Shown: one piece after another, positions 35,217 to 44,207 of the stretch
How the letters are laid out: every line of letters begins with the position of its first letter
Position numbering within the stretch: position 1 is the stretch's first letter
From: Blastococcus fimeti
Lineage (GTDB): Bacteria; Actinomycetota; Actinomycetes; Mycobacteriales; Geodermatophilaceae
Direction: 5' to 3'
DNA length: 64,000 nt
Assembly: GCA_900102115.1 (NCBI GenBank)
Contig: FNAW01000002.1
Span: 186,001 to 250,000 of the forward strand
Program-made: the position numbers and the translations under genes
Notes under the pieces: generated by a model
The model's database searches: none
Told to the model about the DNA's origin: nothing
Seen by the model: the letters and a program-made list of their open reading frames with translations, nothing else

Positions 35217-35857
35217 CGGATGCTCCCGTCGGTCGGCGCGGAGGTGCTGCGACCGTCGCCGGCCGGCCCGCCGCTGCTGCCGAGGTCCGCGCGCAGCTTG
35301 CGCATGCCGGCCAGCATGCGGGTCTTCACCGTGCCCAGCGGAACCCCGGTCAGGGCCGCCACCTCCCGCTGCGTGTAGCCGCCGTAGTAGGCCAGGCCCA
35401 GCGCCTCCCGCTGCGCGGGCGGCAGCTCGCCCAGGGCGGTGCGGACCTGCTGGGAGACCACCCGGTCGACGGCCTGCTCCTCGGCGTCCACGGTCGCCGT
35501 CGGTGCGCTCAGCGCCATGTCGTCCTCCGCCCTGCGGCCGCGCCGCCGGTGTCCTTCCTCGCGGCGCACCGCGTCGACCGCCTTGTGGTGGACCATCGCC
35601 AGCAGCCAGGACGAGACGGCGGCGCGCCGCTCGTCGAAGGCACCGGGCGTGCGCCACACCGACAGGAACACCTCCTGGACGACGTCCTCGGCCAGGCCGT
35701 CGTCCAGCAGGATCCGCCGGGCCAGCGCGAACGCCTGCCGGCCGAACATCTCGTACAGCTCGTCGACGGCGCGTCGATCGCCGGCCCCGATGCGGACGAG
35801 CAGTGCCGCAGCGGCCGGGTTCTCCGGCCGACGTGCCGGTTCGTCCACGGATGCCAC
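35213..35857 (-). CDS. ECF sigma factor, SigK/SigL-like
   Basis: About 214 residues: region 2 (LYEMFGRQAFALARRILL, then DGLAEDVVQEVFLSVWRTPG and WLLAMVHHKAVDAVRREE), linker, and region 4 (ALGELPPAQREALGLAYYGG and YTQREVAALTGVPLGTVKTR). It directs RNA polymerase to stress genes, controlled by the overlapping anti-sigma gene. The start is uncertain: GTG 35857 has GGATAC just upstream and could be leaderless; a GTG at 35848 and an ATG at 35974 are also in frame. Confidence 0.9.
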   Translation of the reverse strand: MASVDEPARRPENPAAAALLVRIGAGDRRAVDELYEMFGRQAFALARRILLDDGLAEDVVQEVFLSVWRTPGAFDERRAAVSSWLLAMVHHKAVDAVRREEGHRRRGRRAEDDMALSAPTATVDAEEQAVDRVVSQQVRTALGELPPAQREALGLAYYGGYTQREVAALTGVPLGTVKTRMLAGMRKLRADLGSSGGPAGDGRSTSAPTDGSIR

Positions 35858-36081
35858 GGTATCCGCCCGCAGCCGCGAGGGAGCGGCAGCACCGCGGACG
35901 GCGATCGGTCGGGTACCGGTGAGCGGTTGCACGCGGTTCCTCCCCGGGGTCGGTGGCACACCTTCGGAGGGCATTCGTGCCCGGGGTCGCGTTCGGTTCA
36001 CCCGGTCGGGGACGGCCCCTCCGACGCGCCGGGCTCAGGGCGGCCGGGGCCGGCACCCCGGGGGTCGGCAAGACTGGGCGG

Positions 36082-37731
36082 GTGCATGCCGAGACCCTGT
36101 TGCTCCTGGTCCTCGGCGCGGTCGCCGTGATCGTCGCGGTCCACTGGGTGGCCGCCCGCACCGGACTCCCCGAGGCCGCGCTGCTCACACTGTGCGGGAT
36201 CGCCTACGCGGTGCTGCCGGGCCCCAACATCGTGCTCGACCCCGAGCTCGTGCTGATGCTGGTGCTGCCGCCGCTGCTCTACAGCGCCGCGCTGGACTCC
36301 TCGCTCACCGCGATCCGCCGGAACCTGCGGACCGTCGTCAGCCTCTCGGTCCTCCTGGTGCTGGCCACGGCGCTGCTGATCGGGGTCGGCTTCCACCTGT
36401 TCGTCGCGGGAGCGACGCTCGCGGCGGGCATCGCGCTGGGCGCCGCGGTCGCCCCGCCCGACCCGGTGGCCGCGCTCGCCGTCGGGCGCAAGGTCGGGCT
36501 GCCGCCGCGGCTGGTGACGCTCATCCAGGGCGAGGGCCTGCTCAACGACGCGACCGCGCTGACCATCCTCGGCGTCGCGATCGCCGCCGCCCAGGGCGAC
36601 GGCTTCTCCGCTCCCGGCGCGGTCGCCCAGTTCCTCGTCGCGGCCGTCGGCGGTGTCGCCGTGGGCATGGCCGTCGCGGTCGGCGTCCGGCCGCTGCGCC
36701 GGCTGCGCACCGACCCGCTGTCGTCCAACGCCATCTCCCTGGCCACGCCGTTCGTCGCCTACCTGCTCGGCGAGGCGCTGCACGTCTCCGGGGTGCTGGC
36801 GGTGGTGATCGCCGGGCTGGTCATCGGGCACCACAACCCCAGCTGGGCCTCGGGGGCCAGCCGGCTGCAGACCAACGCGGTGTGGCGGCTGGTCGACTTC
36901 CTCCTCGAGGGCATCGTCTTCCTGCTCATCGGCCAGCAGCTGCCGAGCATCATCGACGGGCTGGGCGCCTACGAGGCCTCCACCATCTGGACGGCGTCGC
37001 TGATCACCGTCGCGGTGGTGCTGCTGCTGCGCCCGCTGTGGCTGTGGCTCACCGAGCACATGCCGCAGTCGCTGCACATGCGGCTGAGCGAGGACGTCGA
37101 CGACGACCCCGGCGCCCACGAGCACGGCCGGCTGACCGGGCGGGAGATCGTGGCGCTGAGCTGGGCCGGGACCCGCGGCGTCATCAGCCTGGCGGCGATC
37201 TTCTCCCTCCCCCGGTTCACCGAGTCGGGAGCGCCGTTCCCCGACCGCGACCTGCTGCTGTTCTGCGCGCTGCTCGCGGTCCTGGTGACCCTGGTCGGGC
37301 AGGGCCTCACGTTCGCCCCGATGGTGCGGGCGCTGGGCATCCGGGCGGACCAGGCCGACGAGGCCCGGTTGCGCAACGAGGCGCGGGCCGCCTCCGTGGA
37401 GGCCGCGCTGGCCCGGCTCACCGAGCTCGAGCTCGAGCAGCACGACCACGTCGACGACGAGGTCATCGCCGCGATCCGGGTGCAACTGGCCACCCGGCTG
37501 GCGCGGTACCGGCAGCGCCTGGACCTGCTGCAGACGGCCGAGGCCGGCGAGATCCCCATGTCGCCGGGGTACGAGGCGGCGCTGCGGGTGCGCCGCTCGG
37601 TGATCGACGCCCAGCGGGCGGCGCTGCTCGACTGGCGGGACACCGGCCGGCTGCCCGACGAGAGCCTGCGCATCCTCGAGCGCGAGCTGGACCACGAGGA
37701 GCGGCTGCTCCCGGCCCGCCCCGAGCGCTGA
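36082..37731 (+). CDS. CPA1-type Na+/H+ antiporter
   Basis: 549 residues: about twelve membrane helices (to about residue 420) and a hydrophilic, coiled-coil-prone C-terminal tail. Motifs: VLPPLLYSAALDSSLTAI, the ion-binding LGAAVAPPDPVAALAV and GEGLLNDATALTI, and WAGTRGVISLAAIF, all hallmarks of CPA1/NhaP exchangers. It expels sodium (or potassium) in exchange for protons. The GTG at 36082 fits the hydrophobic first helix. It is divergent from the ECF sigma gene. Confidence 0.93.
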   Translation: MHAETLLLLVLGAVAVIVAVHWVAARTGLPEAALLTLCGIAYAVLPGPNIVLDPELVLMLVLPPLLYSAALDSSLTAIRRNLRTVVSLSVLLVLATALLIGVGFHLFVAGATLAAGIALGAAVAPPDPVAALAVGRKVGLPPRLVTLIQGEGLLNDATALTILGVAIAAAQGDGFSAPGAVAQFLVAAVGGVAVGMAVAVGVRPLRRLRTDPLSSNAISLATPFVAYLLGEALHVSGVLAVVIAGLVIGHHNPSWASGASRLQTNAVWRLVDFLLEGIVFLLIGQQLPSIIDGLGAYEASTIWTASLITVAVVLLLRPLWLWLTEHMPQSLHMRLSEDVDDDPGAHEHGRLTGREIVALSWAGTRGVISLAAIFSLPRFTESGAPFPDRDLLLFCALLAVLVTLVGQGLTFAPMVRALGIRADQADEARLRNEARAASVEAALARLTELELEQHDHVDDEVIAAIRVQLATRLARYRQRLDLLQTAEAGEIPMSPGYEAALRVRRSVIDAQRAALLDWRDTGRLPDESLRILERELDHEERLLPARPER

Positions 37732-37740
37732 TCCCGCGGG

Positions 37741-38232
37741 TCAGCCGCCCGCGACGTGGGTGCCGAACGTGCGGGCGTGGTAGGTCAGCGGCTCCCCGGT
37801 GCCGGGGTGGGCCCGTCGTACCTCGCCGAGCACGATGACGTGGTCGCCGCCGGGCACCAGGCTCGTCACGGTGCAGCCGAGCCAGCCCCCGGCGCTGCGC
37901 AGCCGCGGCGCCCCGGTGTCCAGCTCCCACGGCACGCCGGCGAACTTGTCCTCGCCCTTGCGCGCGAAGGCGTGCGCCAGCGCGGACTCCCCGACGGCCA
38001 GCACGGTGAGGCCCAGCGGGCTGCCGACGGCGAGGCGGCGCAGCAGGTCCGAGCGCTCGTCGAGAGCCACCATCACCATGGGCGGGGCCAGCGACAGCGA
38101 TGCGAACGCGCTCACCGTCGTCGCGTGCGGCCGGTCGCCGGCCAGGGTCGACACCACCGCGACCGGGGTGGCCACACCGGCCATCACCTCGCGGAACTGT
38201 TCGGCCAGGCCGAGCGTCGTGGTGCCGGTCAC
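37741..38232 (-). CDS. Flavin reductase family protein
   Basis: 163 residues of the flavin reductase-like split barrel: FREVMAGVATPVAVVSTLAG, HATTVSAFASLSLAPPMVMV, GLTVLAVGESALAHAFARKG and DHVIVLGEV. It would reduce FMN or FAD with NAD(P)H and pass it to monooxygenases. It overlaps the upstream FAD/NAD(P)-binding gene by GTGA and so belongs to the unit behind the Cys leader peptide at 40213-40290. Two LLM monooxygenases that need reduced flavin are encoded 8-11 kb away in the same island. Confidence 0.9.
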   Translation of the reverse strand: MTGTTTLGLAEQFREVMAGVATPVAVVSTLAGDRPHATTVSAFASLSLAPPMVMVALDERSDLLRRLAVGSPLGLTVLAVGESALAHAFARKGEDKFAGVPWELDTGAPRLRSAGGWLGCTVTSLVPGGDHVIVLGEVRRAHPGTGEPLTYHARTFGTHVAGG

Positions 38233-40166
38233 GCCGCACCCGCCACGGGAAGAGCGGTGGCCGGCTCGGTGACCGAGGACCACAGCGCCCGGGCCAGCGC
38301 GTCGTTCTGCCGGAAGAACGGGGCGTTGGTCCGCGGCCGGGCGAACGCGGCCACCTGCGCCCCCGCCGTCCAGAAGCCGACGGCGAACAGCCGCGGCTGC
38401 ACCGCCCCCGAGGCGGCGACCACCCGCAACGACGGATCGACGTCCAGCCGCCCGGTGCGTCGGGCGCCCGACGGCGCTCCCGGGTCGGGCAGCACCCGCT
38501 CGGTGGCCTCCCCGCGGGCCAGCAGCGCGGTCACCAGCGCGTCCGGCGTGGCGCGGACGTCGGGCTCCGGGATGCGCGCCTCCACCAGCGCCCGCGCCTC
38601 CACCGCCCCGGGCACGCCGGGCGACCCGGCACGGAACACCCCGGCCTGCTCGTCGAGGACGACGTCGACGTCGGCGCCCAGGAACCGGATCACCCCGGCC
38701 TCCGACAGCGCCAGGATCTCCTCCAGCCGCGGGCCCGGCGGGCCGCTGGCCAGGTAGCTGAACAGGTTCATCCACCAGCCGGCGAGGTCCTCGCTCTCCG
38801 AGCGCGGGGTGAGCCGGCGCGCGGTCACCAGCGCGGCCAGGGTCCCGTGGCACTGCAGCAGCGCGAGGAAGACCGCGGAGTCGGCGCTGTGCGCGGGGTC
38901 GGCCGCGCGGTCCAGGCTCGTCCGCACGTGCCGGCGGACCCAGTCCTGCAGCTGCTCGGCGTCGTCGAAGGCCCGGCCGGCCAGCGGCCGGTCCAGGGTG
39001 GCGAGGTCGAACCGGTCGGCCGGATCGGGGACGGCCTCGGCGGCCAGTCGGCGCAGCTCCTCGGGACCGGCCCCGGGGTAGCGGGCGGCGAACTCCTCCC
39101 AGGGCATCGTGGTGCGCTCCGGGAAGGCGCGGAACAGCTCGGTGTAGTGCGCCCAGCCCAGCTCGCGGGCGATCACCGGGGCGAGCTCGGCGCGCAGGTC
39201 CAGCGGCCGGGACGAGCCGAAGGCCGCGTCCACCGCGGCCGGGGTGAAGAAGCGCAGCGGCACCGGCGGGCCGGCCCACGGATAGCCGATCTTCGGCCGG
39301 TACGGAACGCCGCGCCGCGAGCCCACGTGCAGCACCGGCTCGCGGCCGCTGGGCAGGTAGCGGAGCCGGCCGTCGTCCGCCCGGTCGAAGCTGCCACCCC
39401 GCCCGCCGGTCAGCAGCACGGCGAGGTCGACGAACGCCAGGCCCGCGCCGCGCACGAGCACGTCCTCGCCCGGCGCCAGCACCGACAGGTCGACGTCCGC
39501 GGTGTAGGCGGTGGGCAGGTAGGTGAGCCCGGCGTGGGCCGCCCGTGCGGCCGTCGCCCGCTCGGCGGGGGTCGGCGTGGCGTCCAGGTGGCCCTGGGCG
39601 AGCAGCACGGCGTCGACGTCGAGCACGGTGCCGTCGGCCAGGTGCACGGTCGCGCCGTCGGCGCGGTGCTCGACGTCGACCGCGCGGGTCCGGTGCAGCC
39701 GGACGTCGACCCACGGGGCGGCGTCGGCGATCACCCGGTCCAGCACCCAGGACAGGTACGCGCTCACCAGCGGCCGGGAGGGGAAGGAGGCCGGGCCGAG
39801 GCGCCGGGCCTCGCGGCCGACGGCGGAGCTGGCCGGCAGCGTGCGGCCGGCCTGCTGCACCCACTGCCAGAGCGTGGCCCCCTCGCCCACCGGCCCCTCG
39901 ACGACGACGGAGGCGTCGGGCAGCACCGTGACGTCGCCGACCAGGGAGTTGGCCCACAGCAGGTCGGGCTGCTCGGCGCGCCAGACCCGGCCGCCGCCGG
40001 CCGGGTGCGGATCGACCAGGTGCACGGTCAGCCGGGCGCCGCCGGAGAGCGCCGGGGCGTTCGCGACCAGGCGCTCGAGCACGCCGATGGCGGTCGGCCC
40101 GGCGCCGACGACGCACAGCGACGGGCCGGGCGGTTCGGAGCGGATGTCGAGGGAGGGGGCAGGCAT
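38229..40166 (-). CDS. FAD/NAD(P)-binding protein, N-hydroxylating monooxygenase-like
   Basis: 645 residues. It begins with a Rossmann motif, SLCVVGAGPTAIGVLERLVA, and contains VDAVLLAQGHLDATPTPAE and VLVRGAGLAFVDLAVLLTGG (second dinucleotide fold), then LHVGSRRGVPYRPKIGYPW and a long C-terminal region ending with GVQPRLFAVGFWT-like sequence (AVQPRLFAVGFWTAGAQV). This matches the FAD-NAD(P)-binding family of actinobacteria found beside flavin reductases and sulfur genes; the reaction is unknown. The ATG 40166 lies 47 bases downstream of a Cys-containing leader peptide. Confidence 0.82.
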   Translation of the reverse strand: MPAPSLDIRSEPPGPSLCVVGAGPTAIGVLERLVANAPALSGGARLTVHLVDPHPAGGGRVWRAEQPDLLWANSLVGDVTVLPDASVVVEGPVGEGATLWQWVQQAGRTLPASSAVGREARRLGPASFPSRPLVSAYLSWVLDRVIADAAPWVDVRLHRTRAVDVEHRADGATVHLADGTVLDVDAVLLAQGHLDATPTPAERATAARAAHAGLTYLPTAYTADVDLSVLAPGEDVLVRGAGLAFVDLAVLLTGGRGGSFDRADDGRLRYLPSGREPVLHVGSRRGVPYRPKIGYPWAGPPVPLRFFTPAAVDAAFGSSRPLDLRAELAPVIARELGWAHYTELFRAFPERTTMPWEEFAARYPGAGPEELRRLAAEAVPDPADRFDLATLDRPLAGRAFDDAEQLQDWVRRHVRTSLDRAADPAHSADSAVFLALLQCHGTLAALVTARRLTPRSESEDLAGWWMNLFSYLASGPPGPRLEEILALSEAGVIRFLGADVDVVLDEQAGVFRAGSPGVPGAVEARALVEARIPEPDVRATPDALVTALLARGEATERVLPDPGAPSGARRTGRLDVDPSLRVVAASGAVQPRLFAVGFWTAGAQVAAFARPRTNAPFFRQNDALARALWSSVTEPATALPVAGAA

Positions 40167-40212
40167 GCGGGGTCGTCTCCAGTGCCGGTGCGGACGCGCG
40201 GGGGGAGGGTGC

Positions 40213-40290
40213 TCAGCGCGTCGGACAGAGGGCACTGCAGGTGCGGAGGAGGTCGACGTGCCGGCGGGAGCGCAGCGGGGTGGCGACCAC
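40213..40290 (-). CDS. Cys-containing leader peptide, 25 aa (minus-strand unit)
   Basis: GTG 40290 follows GAGGAAGGAGGACGGCCC, a very strong ribosome binding site, and encodes 25 residues that include RRHVDLLRTCSALCP and stop at 40213. The core R-x-DL-hydrophobic-RT-x-SALC is shared with the peptides at 40549 and 52011. Such short peptides precede sulfur-assimilation genes in many actinobacteria; their cysteine codons near the end are thought to sense charged tRNA-Cys and steer expression of the downstream genes (here the FAD/NAD(P)-binding protein and flavin reductase). Confidence 0.82.
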   Translation of the reverse strand: MVATPLRSRRHVDLLRTCSALCPTR

Positions 40291-40351
40291 GGGCCGTCCT
40301 CCTTCCTCGTCGATGGAGCGGACCACCCGGTGCGGGTGACCCGCTATGTCT

Positions 40352-40397
40352 ACCAAACCGATCGGGTTTGACGGTCATGCCCGTCGTGTCCTACTGT
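40352..40397 (+). promoter_or_regulatory. Promoter of the SAM-IV/ABC transporter unit with overlapping palindrome
   Basis: The 20-mer ACCAAACCGATCGGGTTTGA (40352-40371) contains inverted CAAACC and GGTTTG arms. It runs into a -35 TTGACG (40368-40373); after 18 bases comes a -10-like TACTGT (40392-40397), and the SAM-IV aptamer starts 8 bases later. A copy with one mismatch is in the same place ahead of the second SAM-IV element, and a weaker one lies before the cysteine dioxygenase leader. Confidence 0.75.
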
Positions 40398-40404
40398 GCC
40401 GCCA

Positions 40405-40531
40405 GGTCCTGAGTGCCAGCACCAAGCCCCGGCTCGCTGGCCGGCAACCCTCCGCTGCGACGGGGTGCCCCGGGTGACGACCAGGCGGGCACGTCCGTGC
40501 CCGCAAGCCAGCCGACCCCTTCCGGGGGTCA
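40405..40531 (+). ncRNA. SAM-IV riboswitch (plus strand)
   Basis: The conserved actinobacterial SAM-IV blocks are present in order: GAGTGCCAGC, AAGCCCCGGC, CGCTGGCCGGCAACCCTCC, GACGGGGTGCCCCGGGTGA, CGACCAG, then the hairpin GCGGGCAC/GTGCCCGC and AAGCCAGCCGACC. The GGCCGGCAACC and GGTGCCCCGGGTGA strings are diagnostic of the S-adenosylmethionine-binding core. A GACCCC/GGGGTC hairpin (to 40531) stands just before the ribosome binding site of the leader peptide at 40549 and could be the expression platform. High SAM should lower expression. Confidence 0.93.
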
Positions 40532-40548
40532 GAACGAGGAGCCGTGCC

Positions 40549-40650
40549 GTGGGACAGGTGAGCGCGAGCACCGTGCGCATCCCCTCGCTCGATCTCGTGG
40601 GCCGTCCCGCGATCGACCTGCTGCGCACCAGCAGCGCGCTCTGTCGCTGA
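40549..40650 (+). CDS. Cys-containing leader peptide, 33 aa (ABC transporter unit)
   Basis: GTG 40549, seven bases after GAGGAG, encodes 33 residues ending in GRPAIDLLRTSSALCR. The IDLLRTSSALC core matches the other two leader peptides of the island. It follows directly on the SAM-IV riboswitch, so this transcript carries two successive sulfur sensors. The stop at 40650 is 154 bases ahead of the acetyltransferase start; the gap is C-rich, which may favour Rho-type attenuation when the peptide is fully translated. That mechanism is inference. Confidence 0.82.
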   Translation: MGQVSASTVRIPSLDLVGRPAIDLLRTSSALCR

Positions 40651-40765
40651 CCTGCTCCTGACCGGCCCGCCGGTCCCCCGCTCCCCTCCCCCCGCGCCCT
40701 CCCGCCGCGCCGCCTCCCGGCGGCGCCGGTGGCGTGCCCGCGCACCCCTGTCCTGGAGATCCCGC

Positions 40766-40807
40766 ATGTCCTGCTCCCCTCCCCCGCGTTCCCGGGTCGT
40801 CCGGTGA
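40766..40807 (+). CDS. Possible 13-aa coupled mini-ORF before the acetyltransferase
   Basis: ATG 40766 follows CTGGAGATC and opens [13 protein letters not shown]; its TGA overlaps the GTG of the acetyltransferase by GTGA, the overlap seen at nearly every junction of this operon. The acetyltransferase start itself has no ribosome binding site, so translation could be coupled through this short frame. Alternatively the acetyltransferase starts elsewhere. Confidence 0.35.
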   Translation: MSCSPPPRSRVVR

Positions 40808-41337
40808 CCACCGCACCCCGGCTCGAGGCCGTCCGCGTCCACCCCGACGACGCGCTGGCCCGCCCGCTGTTCGCCGAGCTCGCCGTCGAGTACGACAGCC
40901 GCTACCGCGGCCTGTTCGGCGACACCAGCCAGGAGTTCGCCCGCCACCCCGCCGAGGAGTTCCTGCCGCCGTCGGGCGAGCTGGTGCTGCTGCTCGAGGA
41001 CCGCGTGCCGGTCGCCGGCGGCGCCTTCCGCCGGCACCCCGACCCGGGGACGGCGGAGGTCAAGCGGATGTGGACGTCGTCCGCACACCGCCGCCGCGGG
41101 CTGGCGCGGCGGGTGCTCGCCGAGCTGGAGCAGCGGGCCGCGGCCCGCGGCTACACCCGCCTGTACCTGACCACCGGCCCGCTGCAGCCCGAGGCCAAGG
41201 CGCTGTACCTCGCGGCGGGCTGGACCCCGTTGTTCGACCCCGCCGCCCCCCGCCCCACCGAGCTGGAGGCGATGCGCGGCCTGCCGCCGGCCGAGCTCCT
41301 GTACGCCTTCGAGACCTCCCTGGGAGGAACCCCGTGA
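40804..41337 (+). CDS. GNAT family N-acetyltransferase
   Basis: 177 residues with the GNAT core: [19 protein letters not shown], the acetyl-CoA loop [20 protein letters not shown] and [20 protein letters not shown], then GW. It transfers acetyl groups from acetyl-CoA to an amine. In the B. subtilis ytm operon, an acetyltransferase at this position N-acetylates S-alkyl-cysteines before oxidation; the same role is plausible but unproven. It is the first full gene of an operon with GTGA overlaps at the next two junctions. Confidence 0.85.
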   Translation: MTTAPRLEAVRVHPDDALARPLFAELAVEYDSRYRGLFGDTSQEFARHPAEEFLPPSGELVLLLEDRVPVAGGAFRRHPDPGTAEVKRMWTSSAHRRRGLARRVLAELEQRAAARGYTRLYLTTGPLQPEAKALYLAAGWTPLFDPAAPRPTELEAMRGLPPAELLYAFETSLGGTP

Positions 41338-42311
41338 CCACGCTCGACGAGCGCCCCGCGGCGGCGACCGCCGCCCCGCCGCCGACCGGCACGCCCTACG
41401 ACCAGCTGCGCGTCGTCCCGGCGCGCCACCCCGGGCGGTGGGTCGCCACCGCCGGCGTCGCGGTCCTGCTCGCGATGGCCGTCAACTCCCTGGTCACCAA
41501 CCCGCGCTGGGAGTGGGACGTCGTCGGCGCCTACCTCACCGAGGAGTCGATCGTCCGGGGTGTCTGGACCACCGTCCAGCTCACGCTGATCACCGCGGTG
41601 CTGGGCTTCGCGCTGGGCACGGTGCTGGCGCTCATGCGGCTCAGCCGCTCGCCCCTGCTGCAGGCGGTGAGCTGGGGCTACACCTGGGTGTTCCGCTCCG
41701 TGCCGCTGATCCTGCAGCTGCTGCTCTGGTACAACCTCGCCTACCTGTACCAGTCGCTGGAGTTCGGCATCCCGTTCGGACCGGCCTTCGCCAGCGTCGA
41801 GACGCTGTCGCTGATCGACAAGTTCGGCGCCGCGGTGCTCGGCCTCGGGCTGCACCAGGCCGCCTACTCCGCCGAGATCGTGCGTGCCGGCATCCTCTCG
41901 GTCGACCAGGGCCAGCTGGAGGCGGCGGCGTCCCTGGGCATCCCGCGCCGCCGGCAGAGCACCCGCATCGTGCTGCCCCAGGCCATGCGCTCGATCGTGC
42001 CGACGGCGGTCAACGAGATCATCGGCCTGTTCAAGGGCACCTCGATCGTCTACGTGCTGGCGCTCGGCGAGCTGTTCTACACCGTCAGCGTCATCTACGG
42101 CCGCACCCAGCGCGTGCTGCCGATGCTGCTCGTGGCCGCGGTCTGGTACGTCGTGCTCACCACCGTCATCACGGTGATCCAGTACTACGTCGAGCGGTAC
42201 TACGCCCGGGGCGCGGTCCGGACGTTGCCACCGACACCGCTGCAACGACTGCGGGCCAATCTGACCGCCGGCCTGTCCCGCGTGCGCACCGCCCGCGAGG
42301 TGGCCCGGTGA
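41334..42311 (+). CDS. Amino acid ABC transporter permease (HisM type)
   Basis: 325 residues: one N-terminal helix ([19 protein letters not shown]), then the HisM-type five-helix core starting [20 protein letters not shown] and the EAA loop [30 protein letters not shown]. The EAA-loop spacing is that of polar amino acid permeases. Starts with GTGA overlap after GGGAGGAACCCC. Only one permease gene is present, so it probably forms a homodimer with the ATPase at 42308. Confidence 0.93.
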   Translation: MTTLDERPAAATAAPPPTGTPYDQLRVVPARHPGRWVATAGVAVLLAMAVNSLVTNPRWEWDVVGAYLTEESIVRGVWTTVQLTLITAVLGFALGTVLALMRLSRSPLLQAVSWGYTWVFRSVPLILQLLLWYNLAYLYQSLEFGIPFGPAFASVETLSLIDKFGAAVLGLGLHQAAYSAEIVRAGILSVDQGQLEAAASLGIPRRRQSTRIVLPQAMRSIVPTAVNEIIGLFKGTSIVYVLALGELFYTVSVIYGRTQRVLPMLLVAAVWYVVLTTVITVIQYYVERYYARGAVRTLPPTPLQRLRANLTAGLSRVRTAREVAR

Positions 42312-43114
42312 CCGCCGCCCCGGTGAGCGCGCCCGACGTCCGGCCCGGCCGGGTCGAGGTCCACGGCGTGCACAAGTCCTTCGGCACGCTGGAGGTGCTG
42401 CACGACGTCGACCTGGTGGTGGAGCCGGGCAGCGTCACCGTCGTCCTGGGCCCCTCGGGGTCGGGCAAGTCGACCCTGCTGCGCAGCATCAACCACCTGG
42501 AGAAGGTCGACCGCGGCTTCGTGGCGCTCGACGGCGAGCTGGTCGGCTACCGCCGCAAGGCGCACCGCGGCACAGAGCGGCTGCACGAGCTCCCGGAGCG
42601 GGACCTGCTGCGGCAGCGCACCCGGTTCGGCTTCGTCTTCCAGTCCTTCAACCTCTTCCCGCACCTGACCGCGCTGGAGAACGTGGTCGAGGCACCGGTG
42701 TCGGCCCAGGGCCGGCCGCGCGCGGAGGTGCAGGCCGAGGCGCAGGAGCTGCTCGACCGCGTCGGGCTGGCCGACAAGGCAGGCGCCTACCCGCGCCAGC
42801 TCTCCGGCGGCCAGCAGCAGCGCGTGGCGATCGCCCGGGCCCTGGCCATGCGGCCCGCGGTGCTGCTGTTCGACGAGCCGACCTCGGCCCTGGACCCGGA
42901 GCTGGTCGGCGAGGTGCTCGGTGTGATCGAGGGCCTCGCCAGCACCGGCACCACGATGATCGTGGTCACCCACGAGATCGGCTTCGCCCGCAAGGCGGCC
43001 GACCGGATCGTCTTCATGGACGCCGGGCGCATCGTCGAGCAGGGCACGCCGGAGCAGGTGCTCGACGCCCCGCAGCACGAACGCACCCGGGCCTTCCTGG
43101 CCAAGGTTCTCTAG
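42308..43114 (+). CDS. Amino acid ABC transporter ATP-binding protein
   Basis: 268 residues. Walker [11 protein letters not shown]-loop [18 protein letters not shown], signature [16 protein letters not shown], Walker [15 protein letters not shown] and His switch VVTHEIGFA. It belongs to the GlnQ/HisP group for polar amino acids (TcyN-like). It energises uptake by the adjoining permease and has a GTGA overlap with it. An insertion of about 15 residues after GELVGYRRK is slightly longer than in GlnQ. Confidence 0.93.
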   Translation: MTAAPVSAPDVRPGRVEVHGVHKSFGTLEVLHDVDLVVEPGSVTVVLGPSGSGKSTLLRSINHLEKVDRGFVALDGELVGYRRKAHRGTERLHELPERDLLRQRTRFGFVFQSFNLFPHLTALENVVEAPVSAQGRPRAEVQAEAQELLDRVGLADKAGAYPRQLSGGQQQRVAIARALAMRPAVLLFDEPTSALDPELVGEVLGVIEGLASTGTTMIVVTHEIGFARKAADRIVFMDAGRIVEQGTPEQVLDAPQHERTRAFLAKVL

Positions 43115-43202
43115 GCCCCCTCCCCCACGTTCCCGGACGGCGCATCCCGCGCCGCCCGTCGACGGCACGCGTCCCCGTGCCCCACCAAGGAGAAGAACGA
43201 CA

Positions 43203-44177
43203 GTGATCGCACGTACCCGGCGAGCCCGTCTCGTCGCCGTCCTGGCTGCTGCGTCCGTGCTGGCCCTCGGGGCGTGCACCAGCGCGAACGAGATCGAGGA
43301 GCAGGCCAGCAGCGACGACGGCCGCACCGCACTGACCGTGGACACCAGCCCCGACCAGGAGCCGGTCCACAGCACGGCCAGCGACGAGGCCATCGCGCTG
43401 CTCCCGCCGGGGGTGGTCGACGACGGGAAGCTCGTGGTCGCCGTAGGCGCGTTCACCCCGCCGCTGAGCTTCCTGGCCGACGACAACGCCACCGTGATCG
43501 GCAACGAGCCCGGCATCGCGCAGCTGGTCGCCGACGGGCTCGGCCTGGACCTGGAGCTGATCACCACCGACTGGTCGAACTGGCCGCTGGCCACGCAGTC
43601 CGGCGCGGTGGACGTGACCATCGCCAACGTCACGGTGACCGAGGAGCGCAAGGAGCTCTTCGACTTCTCCTCCTACCGCGTCGACAACCTCGGCTTCCTG
43701 GCGCAGGCCGACTCCGGCCTGTCGGTCGAGGAGGCCGCCGACGTCGCCGGCCTCACGATCGCCGTCGGCTCGGGCACCAACCAGGAGAAGATCCTGCTGG
43801 CCTGGGACGCGGAGAACCGGGCCGCCGGTCTGGAGCCCGTCGACGTCCAGTACTTCGAGACCGACGGCGACTCCATCCTCGCGCTGCAGTCCGGCCGGCT
43901 GGACCTCTACTTCGGCCCCAACCCGACGGGCGCCTACAAGGCCGGTGTCGCGCCGCAGGACTTCGCGATCGTCGGCACGGTGAACGGCGGCTGGGCCGAG
44001 ACCGCGCAGATCGCCGTCGCCACGGCCAAGGGCAACGGCCTGGCCGCGGCCATCACCGCGGCGCTGAACCACGCGATCGACAACGGCAGCTACGCCGAGC
44101 TCCTGGAGCGCTGGGGGCTGACCAGCGAGGCGATCGACGCGTCGGAGACCAACCCTCCCGGCCTCCCCAAGCCCTGA
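43203..44177 (+). CDS. Solute-binding lipoprotein of polar amino acid ABC transporter (1)
   Basis: 324 residues with a lipoprotein signal (LVAVLAAASVLALGAC, lipid-attachment Cys about 25) and an SBP_bac_3 fold: GKLVVAVGAFTPPLSFLADD, TTDWSNWPLATQSGAVDVTI, EERKELFDFSSYR, and AGLTIAVGSGTNQEKIL. It captures an amino-acid-like solute outside the membrane. It follows the ATPase after 88 bases with AAGGAGAAGAACGACA before the GTG. The neighbour at 44208 is a clear paralogue. Confidence 0.9.
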   Translation: MIARTRRARLVAVLAAASVLALGACTSANEIEEQASSDDGRTALTVDTSPDQEPVHSTASDEAIALLPPGVVDDGKLVVAVGAFTPPLSFLADDNATVIGNEPGIAQLVADGLGLDLELITTDWSNWPLATQSGAVDVTIANVTVTEERKELFDFSSYRVDNLGFLAQADSGLSVEEAADVAGLTIAVGSGTNQEKILLAWDAENRAAGLEPVDVQYFETDGDSILALQSGRLDLYFGPNPTGAYKAGVAPQDFAIVGTVNGGWAETAQIAVATAKGNGLAAAITAALNHAIDNGSYAELLERWGLTSEAIDASETNPPGLPKP

Positions 44178-44207
44178 TCCGCCTCACCTGAGTACCGGAG
44201 GACCCCC

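Noticed and set aside
40441..40473. SAM-I (S-box) riboswitch
   Set aside because: The GGCCGGCAACC block is shared, but the surrounding order and GGTGCCCCGGGTGA match the SAM-IV class found in actinobacteria.
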